From Paramixta manurensis (GTDB lineage Bacteria; Pseudomonadota; Gammaproteobacteria; Enterobacterales; Enterobacteriaceae): DNA of 64,000 nucleotides. The stretch is from positions 4,092,001 through 4,156,000 of the forward strand of contig NZ_CP054212.1 of assembly GCF_013285385.1 (NCBI RefSeq), written 5' to 3'. Under the pieces are notes generated by a model. It saw only the letters and a program-made list of their open reading frames with translations. It made no database searches and had not been told where the DNA came from. A program made the translations under genes and the position numbers. Shown piece by piece: positions 1 to 8,795 of this stretch. Numbering within the stretch: position 1 is the first letter of the stretch; each line of letters starts with the position of its first letter.

Positions 1-102
1 AAAAACCGGCGGTAAATCAGGGCACGATTAGTGCAATGGCGAGGATACACGCAGCGCGTGGATGGCGTACACTTTACTCCATCCCGACAACGAGGAATGA
101 TC

Positions 103-429
103 ATGCGTCCGATACTTTCGCTGGTACTTATACTCTTCCTTAGCGCCTGTAGCGCGCTGAAAACCATGCCTAAACCGCCGCCAGCTCCCACACAGCAGGC
201 ACAGGAAATTGATCGGGCGCAGAGTCTCAACCTGCCGAAACTCGGCACCATTAGCGCAGCACAGCGCGGCTCACCGGATGATGTACAACGTACCATCGCC
301 GCCCGGGCTAATGCGGCTGGCGCTACGTACTATCAAATTGTGTCCTTGAGTGAAAGCATCGTGCCCGGCCAGTGGTATGCCAATGCGATATTGTATGGTC
401 CCTCAACTGCCGGTAGCACGCAAAAATAA
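103..429 (+). CDS. bsmA: BsmA-like biofilm peroxide-resistance lipoprotein
   Basis: Predicted 108-residue outer-membrane-targeted lipoprotein of the YjfO/BsmA (DUF1471) family, about the length of the E. coli protein. The N terminus is a lipoprotein signal with lipobox LSAC, followed by a Pro-rich linker and the small alpha/beta DUF1471 domain ending in YANAILYGP. An in-frame ATG at 97 and a longer upstream reading frame exist, but the purine stretch CGAGGA at 91-96 is correctly spaced only for the ATG at 103. Family members are stress-induced small envelope proteins linked to biofilm and peroxide stress; the exact mechanism is not known. The 3' end overlaps the 3' end of convergent aidB by 27 bases. 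Sure of the family, moderately sure of the symbol. Confidence 0.85.
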   Translation: MRPILSLVLILFLSACSALKTMPKPPPAPTQQAQEIDRAQSLNLPKLGTISAAQRGSPDDVQRTIAARANAAGATYYQIVSLSESIVPGQWYANAILYGPSTAGSTQK

Positions 430-2031
430 GCGTTCACTAATTGCGGCGGTCACCGACGCGCCGCCACGCGGGTCTAAAAACTGGCGGCACCAGGCATCCG
501 CTAATGACGGCTCAAGCCGTTTCATGACCTGGACCGCCATCATCAAATGCAACAGACTGGTGGTGATTTCCCGGGCCTCGACTTCCCGCAGATGACGCAA
601 GCGTAATTTTAACTGCCGCCAACGGCTATCGAAGTGGCGGTTTACCCCTTTTACCGACTCAAACTCGCGTGCTAGCATTTCTGCAGCCCCGGACTGCCGG
701 GCCAGGACGCGTAGAACATCCAGACACATCACATTCCCCGATCCTTCCCAGATGCTATTCACCGGCATTTCACGATACAGCCGCGCCAGTTCACTCTCTT
801 CGCAATAACCGATGCCGCCGACCACCTCCATCGACTCGGCAACAAATGAAATACCGCTTTTACACAGGCCATATTTTGCCGCTGGCGTAAACAGGCGGGC
901 AAACGCACGCTCATGCTCATCATGCGGCATCGACCAGGCGCGCGCCAGCCGCATTAACAACGCGGTTTGGCCTTCTAATTGAAGCGCCTGAGCACTGAGT
1001 ACCTGACGCATTAGAGGTTGATCGACTAAATTTTTTCCCATTATTTGCCGTTGATGAGCGTGATACAGTGCAACTGAGAACGCGCGACGCATCAAGCCAT
1101 GGCTGCCCAGCGCACAATCAAAACGCGTATAACCGCCCATTTTAAGGATTTGCCGCACGCCTTCGCCTTCATCACCGATCAACCAACCGGTCGCATCGCA
1201 AAACTCCACTTCGCTACTGGCATTAGAACGGTTGCCAAGCTTGTCCTTAAGCCGCTCAATACGTACCGCGTTGCGGGTACCATCCGGTAAAAAACGTGGC
1301 AGAAAAAAACAACTTAACCCTCCTTTAGTCTGCGCGAGAATCAGATGCGCATCGCTCTGTGGCACCGAGAAAAACCACTTATGGCCGGTGATGCGATACG
1401 CTTCGCCGCTGTGTCGCGCATCCAGGGGTTCGGCACGGGTTGTATTGCTAAGCACATCGGTACCGCCCTGCTTTTCCGTCATGCCCATGCCTATTAGCAG
1501 GCCGCGTTTCTGATCGCCTGGCTGCAAGTGCGCGTCATAGCGATCGGAAAGTAGCGCGGGTAACCAACGGGTAAACACCTGCGGCAAGGTAGCTTGCAAG
1601 AGTGGGGTGGCGCCGAACGTCATGGTGATTGGACACAAGGTACCGGCCTCAACCTGCGCATGCAGGATAAAGCGTGCGGCACGCGCCACAAAAACGCCAG
1701 GACGCGCATCTTTAAGCCACGGAAGGTTATGTACCCGATTGGCGAATAGCCCTTGCATTAACAGATGCCAGGCCGGATGGAAGCGAAGATCGTCAAGGCG
1801 TTCGCCGCGCGTATCGTAACGTAATAGTTCCGGCGGATGTGCATTAGCCAGCCGCCCCAATTCAAGCGATTCTGCGCTGCCAAGCTGCTGCCCAACCGAG
1901 GAGAGTAATTCCACATCCCAGTCAGCGCCTTCACGTATTACCGCTTCACGCAGCGGCGTATCGGAAAGGAACAAGTTGCTATTGCTCAGCGGGCGCGGTT
2001 GATTAAAAACGGTGTGAGTTTTCCAGGACAT
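403..2031 (-). CDS. aidB: AidB, acyl-CoA-dehydrogenase-like DNA-alkylation response protein
   Basis: Flavoprotein of 542 residues (E. coli AidB 541), with the acyl-CoA dehydrogenase fold: N-terminal helical part, middle beta part containing MGMTEKQGG and GHKWFFSVPQSDAHL, and C-terminal helical part with GGIGYCEESELARLYREMP. In E. coli AidB binds DNA, carries FAD and is induced by Ada on alkylation stress or by acetate/low oxygen. The start at 2031 is preferred over an ATG two codons upstream (2037), because GAGAGGGA lies at a proper distance only from 2031. It is monocistronic here, convergent with bsmA, and divergent from the S66 peptidase across about 150 bases. I could not identify a convincing Ada box upstream. 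Confidence 0.95.
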   Translation of the reverse strand: MSWKTHTVFNQPRPLSNSNLFLSDTPLREAVIREGADWDVELLSSVGQQLGSAESLELGRLANAHPPELLRYDTRGERLDDLRFHPAWHLLMQGLFANRVHNLPWLKDARPGVFVARAARFILHAQVEAGTLCPITMTFGATPLLQATLPQVFTRWLPALLSDRYDAHLQPGDQKRGLLIGMGMTEKQGGTDVLSNTTRAEPLDARHSGEAYRITGHKWFFSVPQSDAHLILAQTKGGLSCFFLPRFLPDGTRNAVRIERLKDKLGNRSNASSEVEFCDATGWLIGDEGEGVRQILKMGGYTRFDCALGSHGLMRRAFSVALYHAHQRQIMGKNLVDQPLMRQVLSAQALQLEGQTALLMRLARAWSMPHDEHERAFARLFTPAAKYGLCKSGISFVAESMEVVGGIGYCEESELARLYREMPVNSIWEGSGNVMCLDVLRVLARQSGAAEMLAREFESVKGVNRHFDSRWRQLKLRLRHLREVEAREITTSLLHLMMAVQVMKRLEPSLADAWCRQFLDPRGGASVTAAISERLFLRATGS

Positions 2032-2189
2032 ATCCATTCCCTCTCTGCATCAGCATAAGTATGGAATCTCAGCACAGAACTGCCCATTTACCCCCTGGTT
2101 TTGTGGCGACGATCACGAGGCATTATTGGGTCGCTGAGGATGAAAGCGCTTGCTAAGATAATTAATCACTACCAACCAGGGAGAAGGAA

Positions 2190-3197
2190 ATGACGATACG
2201 TTGTGCCCCACCACTGCAACCTGGCGATACCATCGCCCTATTTTCCCCCTCGTCACCCGCCACCGCTTTCGCCCCCAATCGATATACCCGCGCCAAACAC
2301 TTTATTCACGCGCAGGGTTATCAAATTAAAGAAGGGAAATTAACCGGGAAAAGCGCGGGCTGGCGTTCAGGAACCATTAAACAGCGCGCCGATGAGTTCA
2401 ACCAACTACTGCACGATCCGAATGTTAGATGCATTATGTCGACCATCGGTGGTAACAATACCAATGCGATACTGCCTTATATTGACTACCAACAGTTAGT
2501 AGCCGATCCCAAAATAATCGTTGGCTATTCAGACGTCACCGCCTTGCTACTGGCTATTTATCAAAAAACCGGATTAATCACTTTTTATGGCCCGGCGATG
2601 GTGGCGTCTTTTGGCGAGCTGCCGCCGCTGGTCGATTGGACTTACGATTATTTTTCATCCCTCGTTAACGGGAAAGCGACACCGCCTTTCCCGTTGGAGA
2701 CTCCCCAACAATGGGCAGAGGAACGGCTTGATTGGGAAACGCAGTCACGCGCCAAAACATTGCTGCCAAATACTTGTCGCTTTTACGGAGCGGGAAAGGT
2801 TACCGGACGGCTGATCGGCGGCAATCTCAATACGCTCTATGGGATTTGGGGCTCAGAATATATGCCAGAAATTGTAGCCGGCGATATTCTGCTGATTGAA
2901 GACAGTTTGAAAGATGTCGCAGAGCTGGAAAGGGAATATGCCCACCTGGCTCTCTGTGGTGTGTTTGACAAAGTTTCTGCCATTATTCTCGGCAAGCATG
3001 AATTGTTTGATGACTTGGCAAGCGGGCAAACGCAACTGGAGACGTTACGCGAAGTGTTGGATGGCAGGAATATCCCTATCGTCGCGGATTATGACTGCGG
3101 CCATACGCATCCAATGATAACGCTGCCGTTGGGCGTAACCGCTGAGATTGATTTTACCGCCGAGCGTGTTTCATTAATCTCACCCTGGCTGGCGTAG
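2190..3197 (+). CDS. S66-family serine peptidase, MccF/LD-carboxypeptidase-like
   Basis: 335-residue cytoplasmic protein with the S66 fold: N-terminal nucleophile domain with the elbow GYSD (Ser114), then the C-terminal domain with RLIGGNL, LLIED (Glu237) and CGHTHP (His305), forming the expected Ser-Glu-His triad. The family contains LdcA murein LD-carboxypeptidases and MccF, which cleaves processed microcin C-type aminoacyl-adenylate toxins. The size and the GGNN/GYSD/GHTHP pattern look closer to MccF than to LdcA; that choice is inference. The start is supported by GGAGAAGG six bases upstream. E. coli has no such gene between rlmB and aidB (it has yjfI-yjfC there), so this is an insertion relative to E. 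coli. A perfect 12-bp inverted repeat follows the stop. Confidence 0.8.
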   Translation: MTIRCAPPLQPGDTIALFSPSSPATAFAPNRYTRAKHFIHAQGYQIKEGKLTGKSAGWRSGTIKQRADEFNQLLHDPNVRCIMSTIGGNNTNAILPYIDYQQLVADPKIIVGYSDVTALLLAIYQKTGLITFYGPAMVASFGELPPLVDWTYDYFSSLVNGKATPPFPLETPQQWAEERLDWETQSRAKTLLPNTCRFYGAGKVTGRLIGGNLNTLYGIWGSEYMPEIVAGDILLIEDSLKDVAELEREYAHLALCGVFDKVSAIILGKHELFDDLASGQTQLETLREVLDGRNIPIVADYDCGHTHPMITLPLGVTAEIDFTAERVSLISPWLA

Positions 3198-3203
3198 AAC
3201 GTT

Positions 3204-3234
3204 ACCGGTTCAGGTCAAACCAACCTGAACCGGT
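3204..3234. terminator. 12-bp perfect inverted repeat between convergent genes
   Basis: ACCGGTTCAGGT (3204-3215) and its complement (3223-3234) are separated by seven bases, between the stop of the S66 peptidase gene and the stop of rlmB. Neither strand shows a T-run after the stem, so it may be a Rho-linked end or an mRNA 3'-end stabiliser rather than a classical intrinsic terminator. Confidence 0.6.
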
Positions 3235-3238
3235 CGCC

Positions 3239-3973
3239 TTACAATCCGCGCTGCCTGACGGCCTCAAACAAGCAGATACCCGTCGCCACCGACACATTCA
3301 GTGAGGAGACGCTGCCAGCCATTGGAATGCTGATTAGCTCATCACAGTGTTCACGGGTCAACCGACGCATCCCTTCCCCTTCTGCGCCCATCACCAGCGC
3401 CATCGGGCCGGTCATTTTGCTGTGGTAAAGGTCATGATCGGCCTCGCCTGCGGTCCCGACGATCCAGACATTGGCTTCTTGCAACAGACGCATAGTGCGC
3501 GCCAGATTGGTCACCCGAATCAGCGGCACGTTTTCCGCCGCGCCGCTGGCGACTTTTTTCGCCGTGGCGTTCAACTGCGCGGAACGATCACGCGGGACAA
3601 TCACCGCATGCACGCCCGCGGCATCAGCGCTGCGCAGGCAAGCACCCAAGTTATGCGGATCGGTGACGCCATCCAGGATCAGCAGAAAAGGCTGCTCCAC
3701 GCTGGTCAACAGATCTGGCAGATCGTTTTCCTGGTACTGACGGCCTGGTTTCACGCGCGCGACGATCCCTTGATGCACCGCGCCCTCTACTTTGCTATCC
3801 AGCCATTGCCGATTCGCAACCTGGATCACGATCCCTTGCGCCTCCAGTGCCGCTATCAGCGGTTGCAGGCGACGATCGTCGCGCCCTTTGAGGATAAACA
3901 CCTCTAAGAAACGTTGCGGATCGCGCTCTAACAGCGCCTTAACGGCATGGATACCAAAAATAATTTCACTCAT
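3239..3973 (-). CDS. rlmB: 23S rRNA Gm2251 2'-O-methyltransferase
   Basis: SPOUT-class RNA methyltransferase of 244 residues. The N-terminal L30-like substrate-binding domain (about 1-75) is followed by the knotted SpoU domain with LDGVTDPHNLGA, MGAEGEGM and the C-terminal knot SSLNVSVATGICLFEAVRQRG. It methylates the ribose of G2251 in the P-loop of 23S rRNA using S-adenosylmethionine. It lies 19 bases downstream of rnr on the same strand, as in other enterics, so it is very probably the last gene of the nsrR-rnr-rlmB transcript. Length and motifs leave little doubt. Confidence 0.97.
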   Translation of the reverse strand: MSEIIFGIHAVKALLERDPQRFLEVFILKGRDDRRLQPLIAALEAQGIVIQVANRQWLDSKVEGAVHQGIVARVKPGRQYQENDLPDLLTSVEQPFLLILDGVTDPHNLGACLRSADAAGVHAVIVPRDRSAQLNATAKKVASGAAENVPLIRVTNLARTMRLLQEANVWIVGTAGEADHDLYHSKMTGPMALVMGAEGEGMRRLTREHCDELISIPMAGSVSSLNVSVATGICLFEAVRQRGL

Positions 3974-3992
3974 GTTTTAACCCAATGATTAT

Positions 3993-6434
3993 CTATGCCG
4001 TAGTGTCTTTTTTCTTCTTCGTTGCGCGTTTGGCTTTGGTTGCCGCGGCGATTTTACGGGTTTTCTCCGAGACTTTTTTGGCTTTTTTCTCTTTTTTTAC
4101 CGCCGGCGCGTTTGCGCCGCTGCGGAATGCCGCGTCCGGTTCAAAATTGGCTTTTTTTCCGGCGTCGCGGCGACGTTTACCGGCATTTTTCGCTGGCCCT
4201 TTTTTCGTCCGTTCACGCTCAGTTTTACCGGCACCGCGCGGTTTACGCTGGCTTGAGATTAACGCAAAATCAATTTTACGCTCATCCATATGCACGGCAT
4301 CGACCCGCACTTCTACCGTATCGCCAAGACGATAAGTATGCCCGCCCGATTCACCAATCAAACGCTGCCCCACCGCATCAAAACGATAGTAATCGTTATC
4401 CAGCGTGGAAACATGCACCAGCCCGTCGATAAACAGATCGTTCAAACGGACAAAGAAACCGAAGCCGGTTACGCTAGAAATCACCCCGGTAAAGGTATTA
4501 CCGACCTGGTCCTGCATAAAATCGCACTTCAGCCAATCTGCCACATCACGCGTTGCTTCATCGGCACGGCGCTCCGCCATTGAGCAGTGCTGGCCCAATT
4601 GCAGCATCTGATTGAGCTCGTAATGGTAGCCACCGGTTGCGGTTCCATTACCGGTTAGCGTGCCTTGCTCTTTTGCCAACAAATACTTAATGGCACGATG
4701 CAGCAGCAAATCCGGATAGCGACGAATCGGCGAAGTAAAATGCGCATAGGATGCCAGCGCCAGGCCAAAGTGCCCGCGGTTCTCCGGGTCGTAAACCGCC
4801 TGTTTCATGGAACGCAGCAGCATGGTTTGCAGCATCTCGTGATCGGGACGATCGGCAATTTGTTCCAGTAACGCCGCGTAATCAATTGGCTGCGGCTTAC
4901 TCCCGCCCGGTAACGTAAGGCCAAGTTCATTCAGCACCGAGCGGAAACTGGTAATGCTATCGTCGCTTGGGCGATCATGATCGCGGAACAGGGCCGGCTC
5001 GTTGTTTTTCTCGACAAAACGCGCCGAGGCAATGTTTGCCAGAATCATGCACTCTTCAATTAGCTTATGCGCGTCATTACGTACCGTTTGTTCTACGCGT
5101 TCAATACGGCGTTCAGCGTTAAAAATAAATTTCGCTTCTTCGGTTTCGAAAGAGATACCGCCACGCTGTTCGCGCGCCTGTTCCAGCACCTGATACATTC
5201 GGTGTAACTCTTCCAGATCCTTCACCAACGGACGATACTGTTCACGCAGTTCTTCGTTGCCCTGCAGGATGTTCCATACCTTGGTATAAGTCAGCCGCGC
5301 ATGGGAATTCATCACCGCTTCATAGTGCTTATAACCGGTTAATTTACCGCCGGAGGAAATGGTCATCTCACAGACCATACACAACCTATCAACCTGCGGA
5401 TTCAAAGAACATAAACCGTTTGATAACACTTCCGGTAGCATCGGTACCACCTGCGACGGAAAGTAGACCGAAGTACCGCGATTATGCGCTTCGTTATCCA
5501 GCGCGGTGCCGGGGCGGACATAATAGCTAACGTCAGCAATCGCGACCCATAGACGCCAGCCGCCACCGCGTTTCTTCTCGCAGTAAACCGCATCATCAAA
5601 GTCGCGAGCGTCTTCACCATCAATGGTGACCAACGGCAGTTTACGTAGATCCACCCGCCCCTGCTTCGCCGCTTCCGGCACCTCTTCGCTAAGCTTCGCT
5701 ATCTGTTTTTCTACTTCTGGTGGCCAAACATGCGGTATCTCATGGGTACGCAATGCCATGTCCACCGCCAACCCGGTGCCCATATTGTCGCCAAGCACCT
5801 CGGTCACTTTACCAATCGCTTTGGTACGGCGGGTTGGGCGCTGAGTCAATTCAACCACCACCACCGAGCCCATACGCGCGCCCATCACCGCTTCTGGCGG
5901 GATCAGGATGTCAAAACTCAGACGGCTATCGTCAGGCACCACAAACCCGACGCCCGCGTCGGTAAAATAACGCCCGACGATTTGGCTATTCCGCGGCTCC
6001 AGCACGCGAACGACACGCGCCTCGCGGCGGCCCCGACGATCGGCACCCATCGGTTGAGCAAGAATCACATCGCCATGCATACACAGTTTCATCTGCTCGG
6101 CTGAAAGGTAAAGATCATCTTTCTGCCCTTCGATGCGCAAGAAACCATAGCCATCGCGGTGGCCAATCACTTTGCCGCGCAGTAAATCAAGGCGTTCAGG
6201 TAGGGCATAACATTGACGGCGGGTAAATACTAATTGACCGTCGCGCTCCATGGCCCGCAAACGACGGCGTAGCGCTTCCAGTTGTTCTTCGCCGCTAATC
6301 GCCAGCTCATTTGCCAGCTCTTCGCGACTGGCAGGTTTTTCGCGTTTATCTAAGTGAGCCAGGATAAATTCCCGGCTGGGAATCGGGTTTTCGTATTTTT
6401 CAGCTTCTCGTTCCTGAAAAGGATCTTTTGACAT
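3993..6434 (-). CDS. rnr: Exoribonuclease R
   Basis: RNase R, 813 residues, exactly the E. coli length. Domain order is an N-terminal winged helix, two cold-shock domains, the RNB catalytic domain with the acidic cluster in DGEDARDFDDAVYCE, an S1 domain near 640-725 and a long Lys/Arg-rich C-terminal tail ending in a run of Lys and Ala. It is a processive 3'-5' exonuclease that degrades structured RNA, rRNA fragments and, with SmpB-tmRNA, non-stop mRNA. The start at 6434 is chosen because GGAGGAA precedes it by six bases; the open frame continues 15 codons further but would enter nsrR. Transcribed from the nsrR side, 16 bases after the nsrR stop. Confidence 0.97.
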   Translation of the reverse strand: MSKDPFQEREAEKYENPIPSREFILAHLDKREKPASREELANELAISGEEQLEALRRRLRAMERDGQLVFTRRQCYALPERLDLLRGKVIGHRDGYGFLRIEGQKDDLYLSAEQMKLCMHGDVILAQPMGADRRGRREARVVRVLEPRNSQIVGRYFTDAGVGFVVPDDSRLSFDILIPPEAVMGARMGSVVVVELTQRPTRRTKAIGKVTEVLGDNMGTGLAVDMALRTHEIPHVWPPEVEKQIAKLSEEVPEAAKQGRVDLRKLPLVTIDGEDARDFDDAVYCEKKRGGGWRLWVAIADVSYYVRPGTALDNEAHNRGTSVYFPSQVVPMLPEVLSNGLCSLNPQVDRLCMVCEMTISSGGKLTGYKHYEAVMNSHARLTYTKVWNILQGNEELREQYRPLVKDLEELHRMYQVLEQAREQRGGISFETEEAKFIFNAERRIERVEQTVRNDAHKLIEECMILANIASARFVEKNNEPALFRDHDRPSDDSITSFRSVLNELGLTLPGGSKPQPIDYAALLEQIADRPDHEMLQTMLLRSMKQAVYDPENRGHFGLALASYAHFTSPIRRYPDLLLHRAIKYLLAKEQGTLTGNGTATGGYHYELNQMLQLGQHCSMAERRADEATRDVADWLKCDFMQDQVGNTFTGVISSVTGFGFFVRLNDLFIDGLVHVSTLDNDYYRFDAVGQRLIGESGGHTYRLGDTVEVRVDAVHMDERKIDFALISSQRKPRGAGKTERERTKKGPAKNAGKRRRDAGKKANFEPDAAFRSGANAPAVKKEKKAKKVSEKTRKIAAATKAKRATKKKKDTTA

Positions 6435-6450
6435 AGCGGTTCCTCCGTTG

Positions 6451-6891
6451 TCATCTGCCGTTGCGCACGGGGCTATCAATCAGCAGTAAGGTATAAAGCG
6501 GATGGTTATCTTCCACCAGGTCGGCGAGGGTATAGTTATCGAGTTCCTGAAGAAAATGTTGTATGGCCTTGCTTAACGCTATTTTCAGACGACAGGCAGG
6601 CGTAATCGAACATTGGTCACAATTAACCAGTTGCAGCGGTTCCATATCACGAACCACTTGGCCCACTATGATTTCTTCCGCCGGTTTTCCAAGGCGGATA
6701 CCGCCATTTTTTCCGCGCACCGCAGCGATATACCCGAGGCGGCTTAGTTGGTTAATAATTTTCACCATATGATTACGCGATACGCCATAGGTTTCAGTGA
6801 CCTCGGTAATACTGGTCATTTTCCCGGCGGGTAGTGACGCCATATAGATCAGCGCGCGTAAGCCATAATCGGTAAAACTTGTCAGCTGCAC
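6451..6891 (-). CDS. nsrR: Nitric-oxide-sensing Rrf2 repressor NsrR
   Basis: Rrf2-family transcription factor of 146 residues with an N-terminal winged helix (recognition helix around VSRNHMVKIINQL) and a cluster-binding loop with Cys91, Cys94 and Cys100. NsrR holds an iron-sulfur cluster that is destroyed by NO, releasing repression of NO-detoxification genes. The start is GTG at 6891, preceded five bases away by GAGG; the resulting MQLTSFTDYGLRALIYMAS matches the E. coli N terminus. The first two cysteines are separated by only two residues, whereas in E. coli four residues separate them, so the loop is two residues shorter. It heads the rnr-rlmB transcript. Confidence 0.95.
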   Translation of the reverse strand: MQLTSFTDYGLRALIYMASLPAGKMTSITEVTETYGVSRNHMVKIINQLSRLGYIAAVRGKNGGIRLGKPAEEIIVGQVVRDMEPLQLVNCDQCSITPACRLKIALSKAIQHFLQELDNYTLADLVEDNHPLYTLLLIDSPVRNGR

Positions 6892-7041
6892 ATTAACCTC
6901 AGGTGAATATCCGGAGCATTTCATCCGCTTAGATGAATGTTATTGGTAATGATGATAAACCAGCCAGCCTGGCTGGGGGGATTTTTTTCAATCGGCAATC
7001 GGTTTGAAGCAGGAAAGGCGGGTTTGGCGAGATAACAGCGC

Positions 7042-7071
7042 GGATAAACAAAGGCCGGACAATTTCCGGCC
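7042..7071 (-). terminator. Intrinsic terminator of purA
   Basis: On the minus strand, just past the purA stop, GGCCGGA (7065-7071 complement) and TCCGGCC form a 7-bp GC-rich stem with a 5-base loop, followed by TTTGTTTA. It separates purA from nsrR. Confidence 0.85.
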
Positions 7072-7079
7072 AACGATGT

Positions 7080-8378
7080 TTACGCGTCAAACGGGTCGCG
7101 TAAGATCATGGTTTCACTACGGTCCGGCCCGGTAGAAATAATATCGACCGGTACACCCGTGACTTCCTCTACTCGCTTAATATAATCACGCGCAGCCTGC
7201 GGCAAACCCTCCAGCGTTTTCACGCCAAAAGTACTTTCACTCCAGCCCGGCAGGGTTTCATAAATTGGCTCAATGCCTTCCCATCCTTCTGCCGCCAGCG
7301 GCGTGGTGGTGACTTCACGACCATCCGGCATGCGATAGGCGACACAGATTTTAACTTCTTGCAGACCGTCCAACACATCTAACTTGGTCATGCAAAAACC
7401 GGATAAGGAGTTGATTTGCACCGCACGGCGGACCGCTACGGCATCCAGCCAGCCAGTACGACGACGACGCCCGGTGGTTGCGCCAAACTCGTTACCTTTC
7501 GAGCATAAGAACTCGCCGGTTTCATCAAACAACTCGGTCGGGAACGGCCCTGCGCCAACGCGGGTTGAGTAAGCCTTCACAATACCCAACACATAGTCAA
7601 CATAACGCGGCCCTAAACCTGAACCGGTCGCCACGCCACCCGCGGTGGTGTTAGAGGAGGTCACGTACGGATAAGTCCCATGGTCGATATCCAGCAACGT
7701 TCCTTGCGCACCTTCGAACATCACCAGATCACCACGCTTACGCGCGCCGTCCAGCAGGTCCGAAACATCAACCACCATCCCGATCAGGATATCTGCGATA
7801 TCCATAACGTCTTTGAGTACGGTATCGTAATCCACCGCCTCTTCTTTGTAGTAGTGCACCAACTGAAAGTTGTAGAAATCCACAATCTCTTTCAGCTTAA
7901 CGGCGAAAGTCTCTTTATTAAACAAATCCCCTACGCGCAGACCGCGACGGGCGACTTTATCTTCATAAGCCGGGCCAATGCCACGACCCGTGGTGCCGAT
8001 GGCTTTCGCGCCGCGCGCTTTTTCACGCGCCAAATCCATTGCGACATGATATTGCAGGATCAACGGGCAAGCTTCAGAGAGCAACAAACGTTCACGTACC
8101 GGGATACCACGCTCTTCCAACCCCGTCATTTCTTTCATCAGCGCTGCCGGAGACAGCACCACACCGTTACCGATGATACTGATGACGTTTTCACGCAGGA
8201 TACCTGAAGGAATTAAGTGGAGGACGGTTTTTTCACCGTTGATAACTAGCGTATGGCCCGCATTGTGGCCACCTTGATAGCGCACAACGTATTTAGCGCG
8301 CTCAGTCAGAAGGTCAACAATCTTACCTTTACCTTCGTCACCCCATTGGGTGCCCAGTACGACGACGTTCTTACCCAT
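7080..8378 (-). CDS. purA: Adenylosuccinate synthetase
   Basis: 432-residue enzyme that joins IMP and aspartate with GTP to form adenylosuccinate, the first committed step of AMP synthesis. The N-terminal loop QWGDEGKGKIVD, the HNAGHT catalytic histidine, the TTGRGIGPAYEDK segment and the RRRRTGWLD and LTKLDVLDG-like GTP/base motifs are all present. The start is ATG at 8378. An element in the upstream gap, GCAAACGTACGC on the minus strand near 8446-8458, partly resembles a PurR operator, but several consensus positions differ and I give it little weight. A strong terminator follows. Same position as in E. coli, downstream of yjeT. Confidence 0.98.
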   Translation of the reverse strand: MGKNVVVLGTQWGDEGKGKIVDLLTERAKYVVRYQGGHNAGHTLVINGEKTVLHLIPSGILRENVISIIGNGVVLSPAALMKEMTGLEERGIPVRERLLLSEACPLILQYHVAMDLAREKARGAKAIGTTGRGIGPAYEDKVARRGLRVGDLFNKETFAVKLKEIVDFYNFQLVHYYKEEAVDYDTVLKDVMDIADILIGMVVDVSDLLDGARKRGDLVMFEGAQGTLLDIDHGTYPYVTSSNTTAGGVATGSGLGPRYVDYVLGIVKAYSTRVGAGPFPTELFDETGEFLCSKGNEFGATTGRRRRTGWLDAVAVRRAVQINSLSGFCMTKLDVLDGLQEVKICVAYRMPDGREVTTTPLAAEGWEGIEPIYETLPGWSESTFGVKTLEGLPQAARDYIKRVEEVTGVPVDIISTGPDRSETMILRDPFDA

Positions 8379-8532
8379 TTCTCAAAATCACCGATTGCTT
8401 AAAAATGGATTCTACCATCGTCATTTGTGTCTTTCAGCACTTTTAGCGTACGTTTGCCGAGTTTTTTTGCTGTTTTAAGCAGCGCCGGAACCTCGGTCTG
8501 GTCGGCAGAAAGTGCCGCATGCCATATATTCC

Positions 8533-8733
8533 CTAACTGCCGCTATGCGCACTCAACATGTAGTAAATCACCACCCCGGCGACCACCAGACCGCCGCCAA
8601 AACGGTGAAGTAACTTATCCGGCAGTTGCGCCATCGAAAGGATCATTCGACGCCAGATACGCGGCAATAGCATCGGCCCTAAGCCTTCAAGCACTAACAC
8701 TAATGCCAACGCCATCAAGATGGTTGTATTCAT
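8533..8733 (-). CDS. yjeT: YjeT, small DUF2065 membrane protein
   Basis: 66-residue inner-membrane protein with two hydrophobic segments (about 3-20 and 43-60) joined by a basic stretch; RFGGGLVVAGVV is the conserved family signature. Function unknown. It sits downstream of hflC in most enterics. An upstream TTG could add five residues, but the ATG at 8733 has the E. coli-like N terminus and GGA eight bases before it. The hflC terminator lies directly upstream, so expression depends on read-through or on its own promoter. Confidence 0.92.
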   Translation of the reverse strand: MNTTILMALALVLVLEGLGPMLLPRIWRRMILSMAQLPDKLLHRFGGGLVVAGVVIYYMLSAHSGS

Positions 8734-8745
8734 TAAATTATCCAA

Positions 8746-8774
8746 CAAAAAAGGGCCGGAATGATTTCCGGCCC
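8746..8774 (-). terminator. Intrinsic terminator after hflC
   Basis: Minus-strand stem GGGCCGGAA / TTCCGGCCC (9 bp, loop of four) followed by six T residues, 21 bases after the hflC stop and about 12 bases before the yjeT start. Confidence 0.88.
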
Positions 8775-8795
8775 AGTAAGCGTGATACCTGTCCC

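Noticed and set aside
2038..2189. Ada-binding site upstream of aidB
   Set aside because: AATTATCTTAGCAA on the minus strand has both A-box-like and GCAA parts, but the spacing does not fit the Ada site as I remember it.
3347..3907. 186-residue plus-strand frame inside rlmB
   Set aside because: Antisense shadow of a clearly recognised gene, without family resemblance.
7680..8207. 175-residue plus-strand frame inside purA
   Set aside because: Antisense shadow of purA with biased composition.
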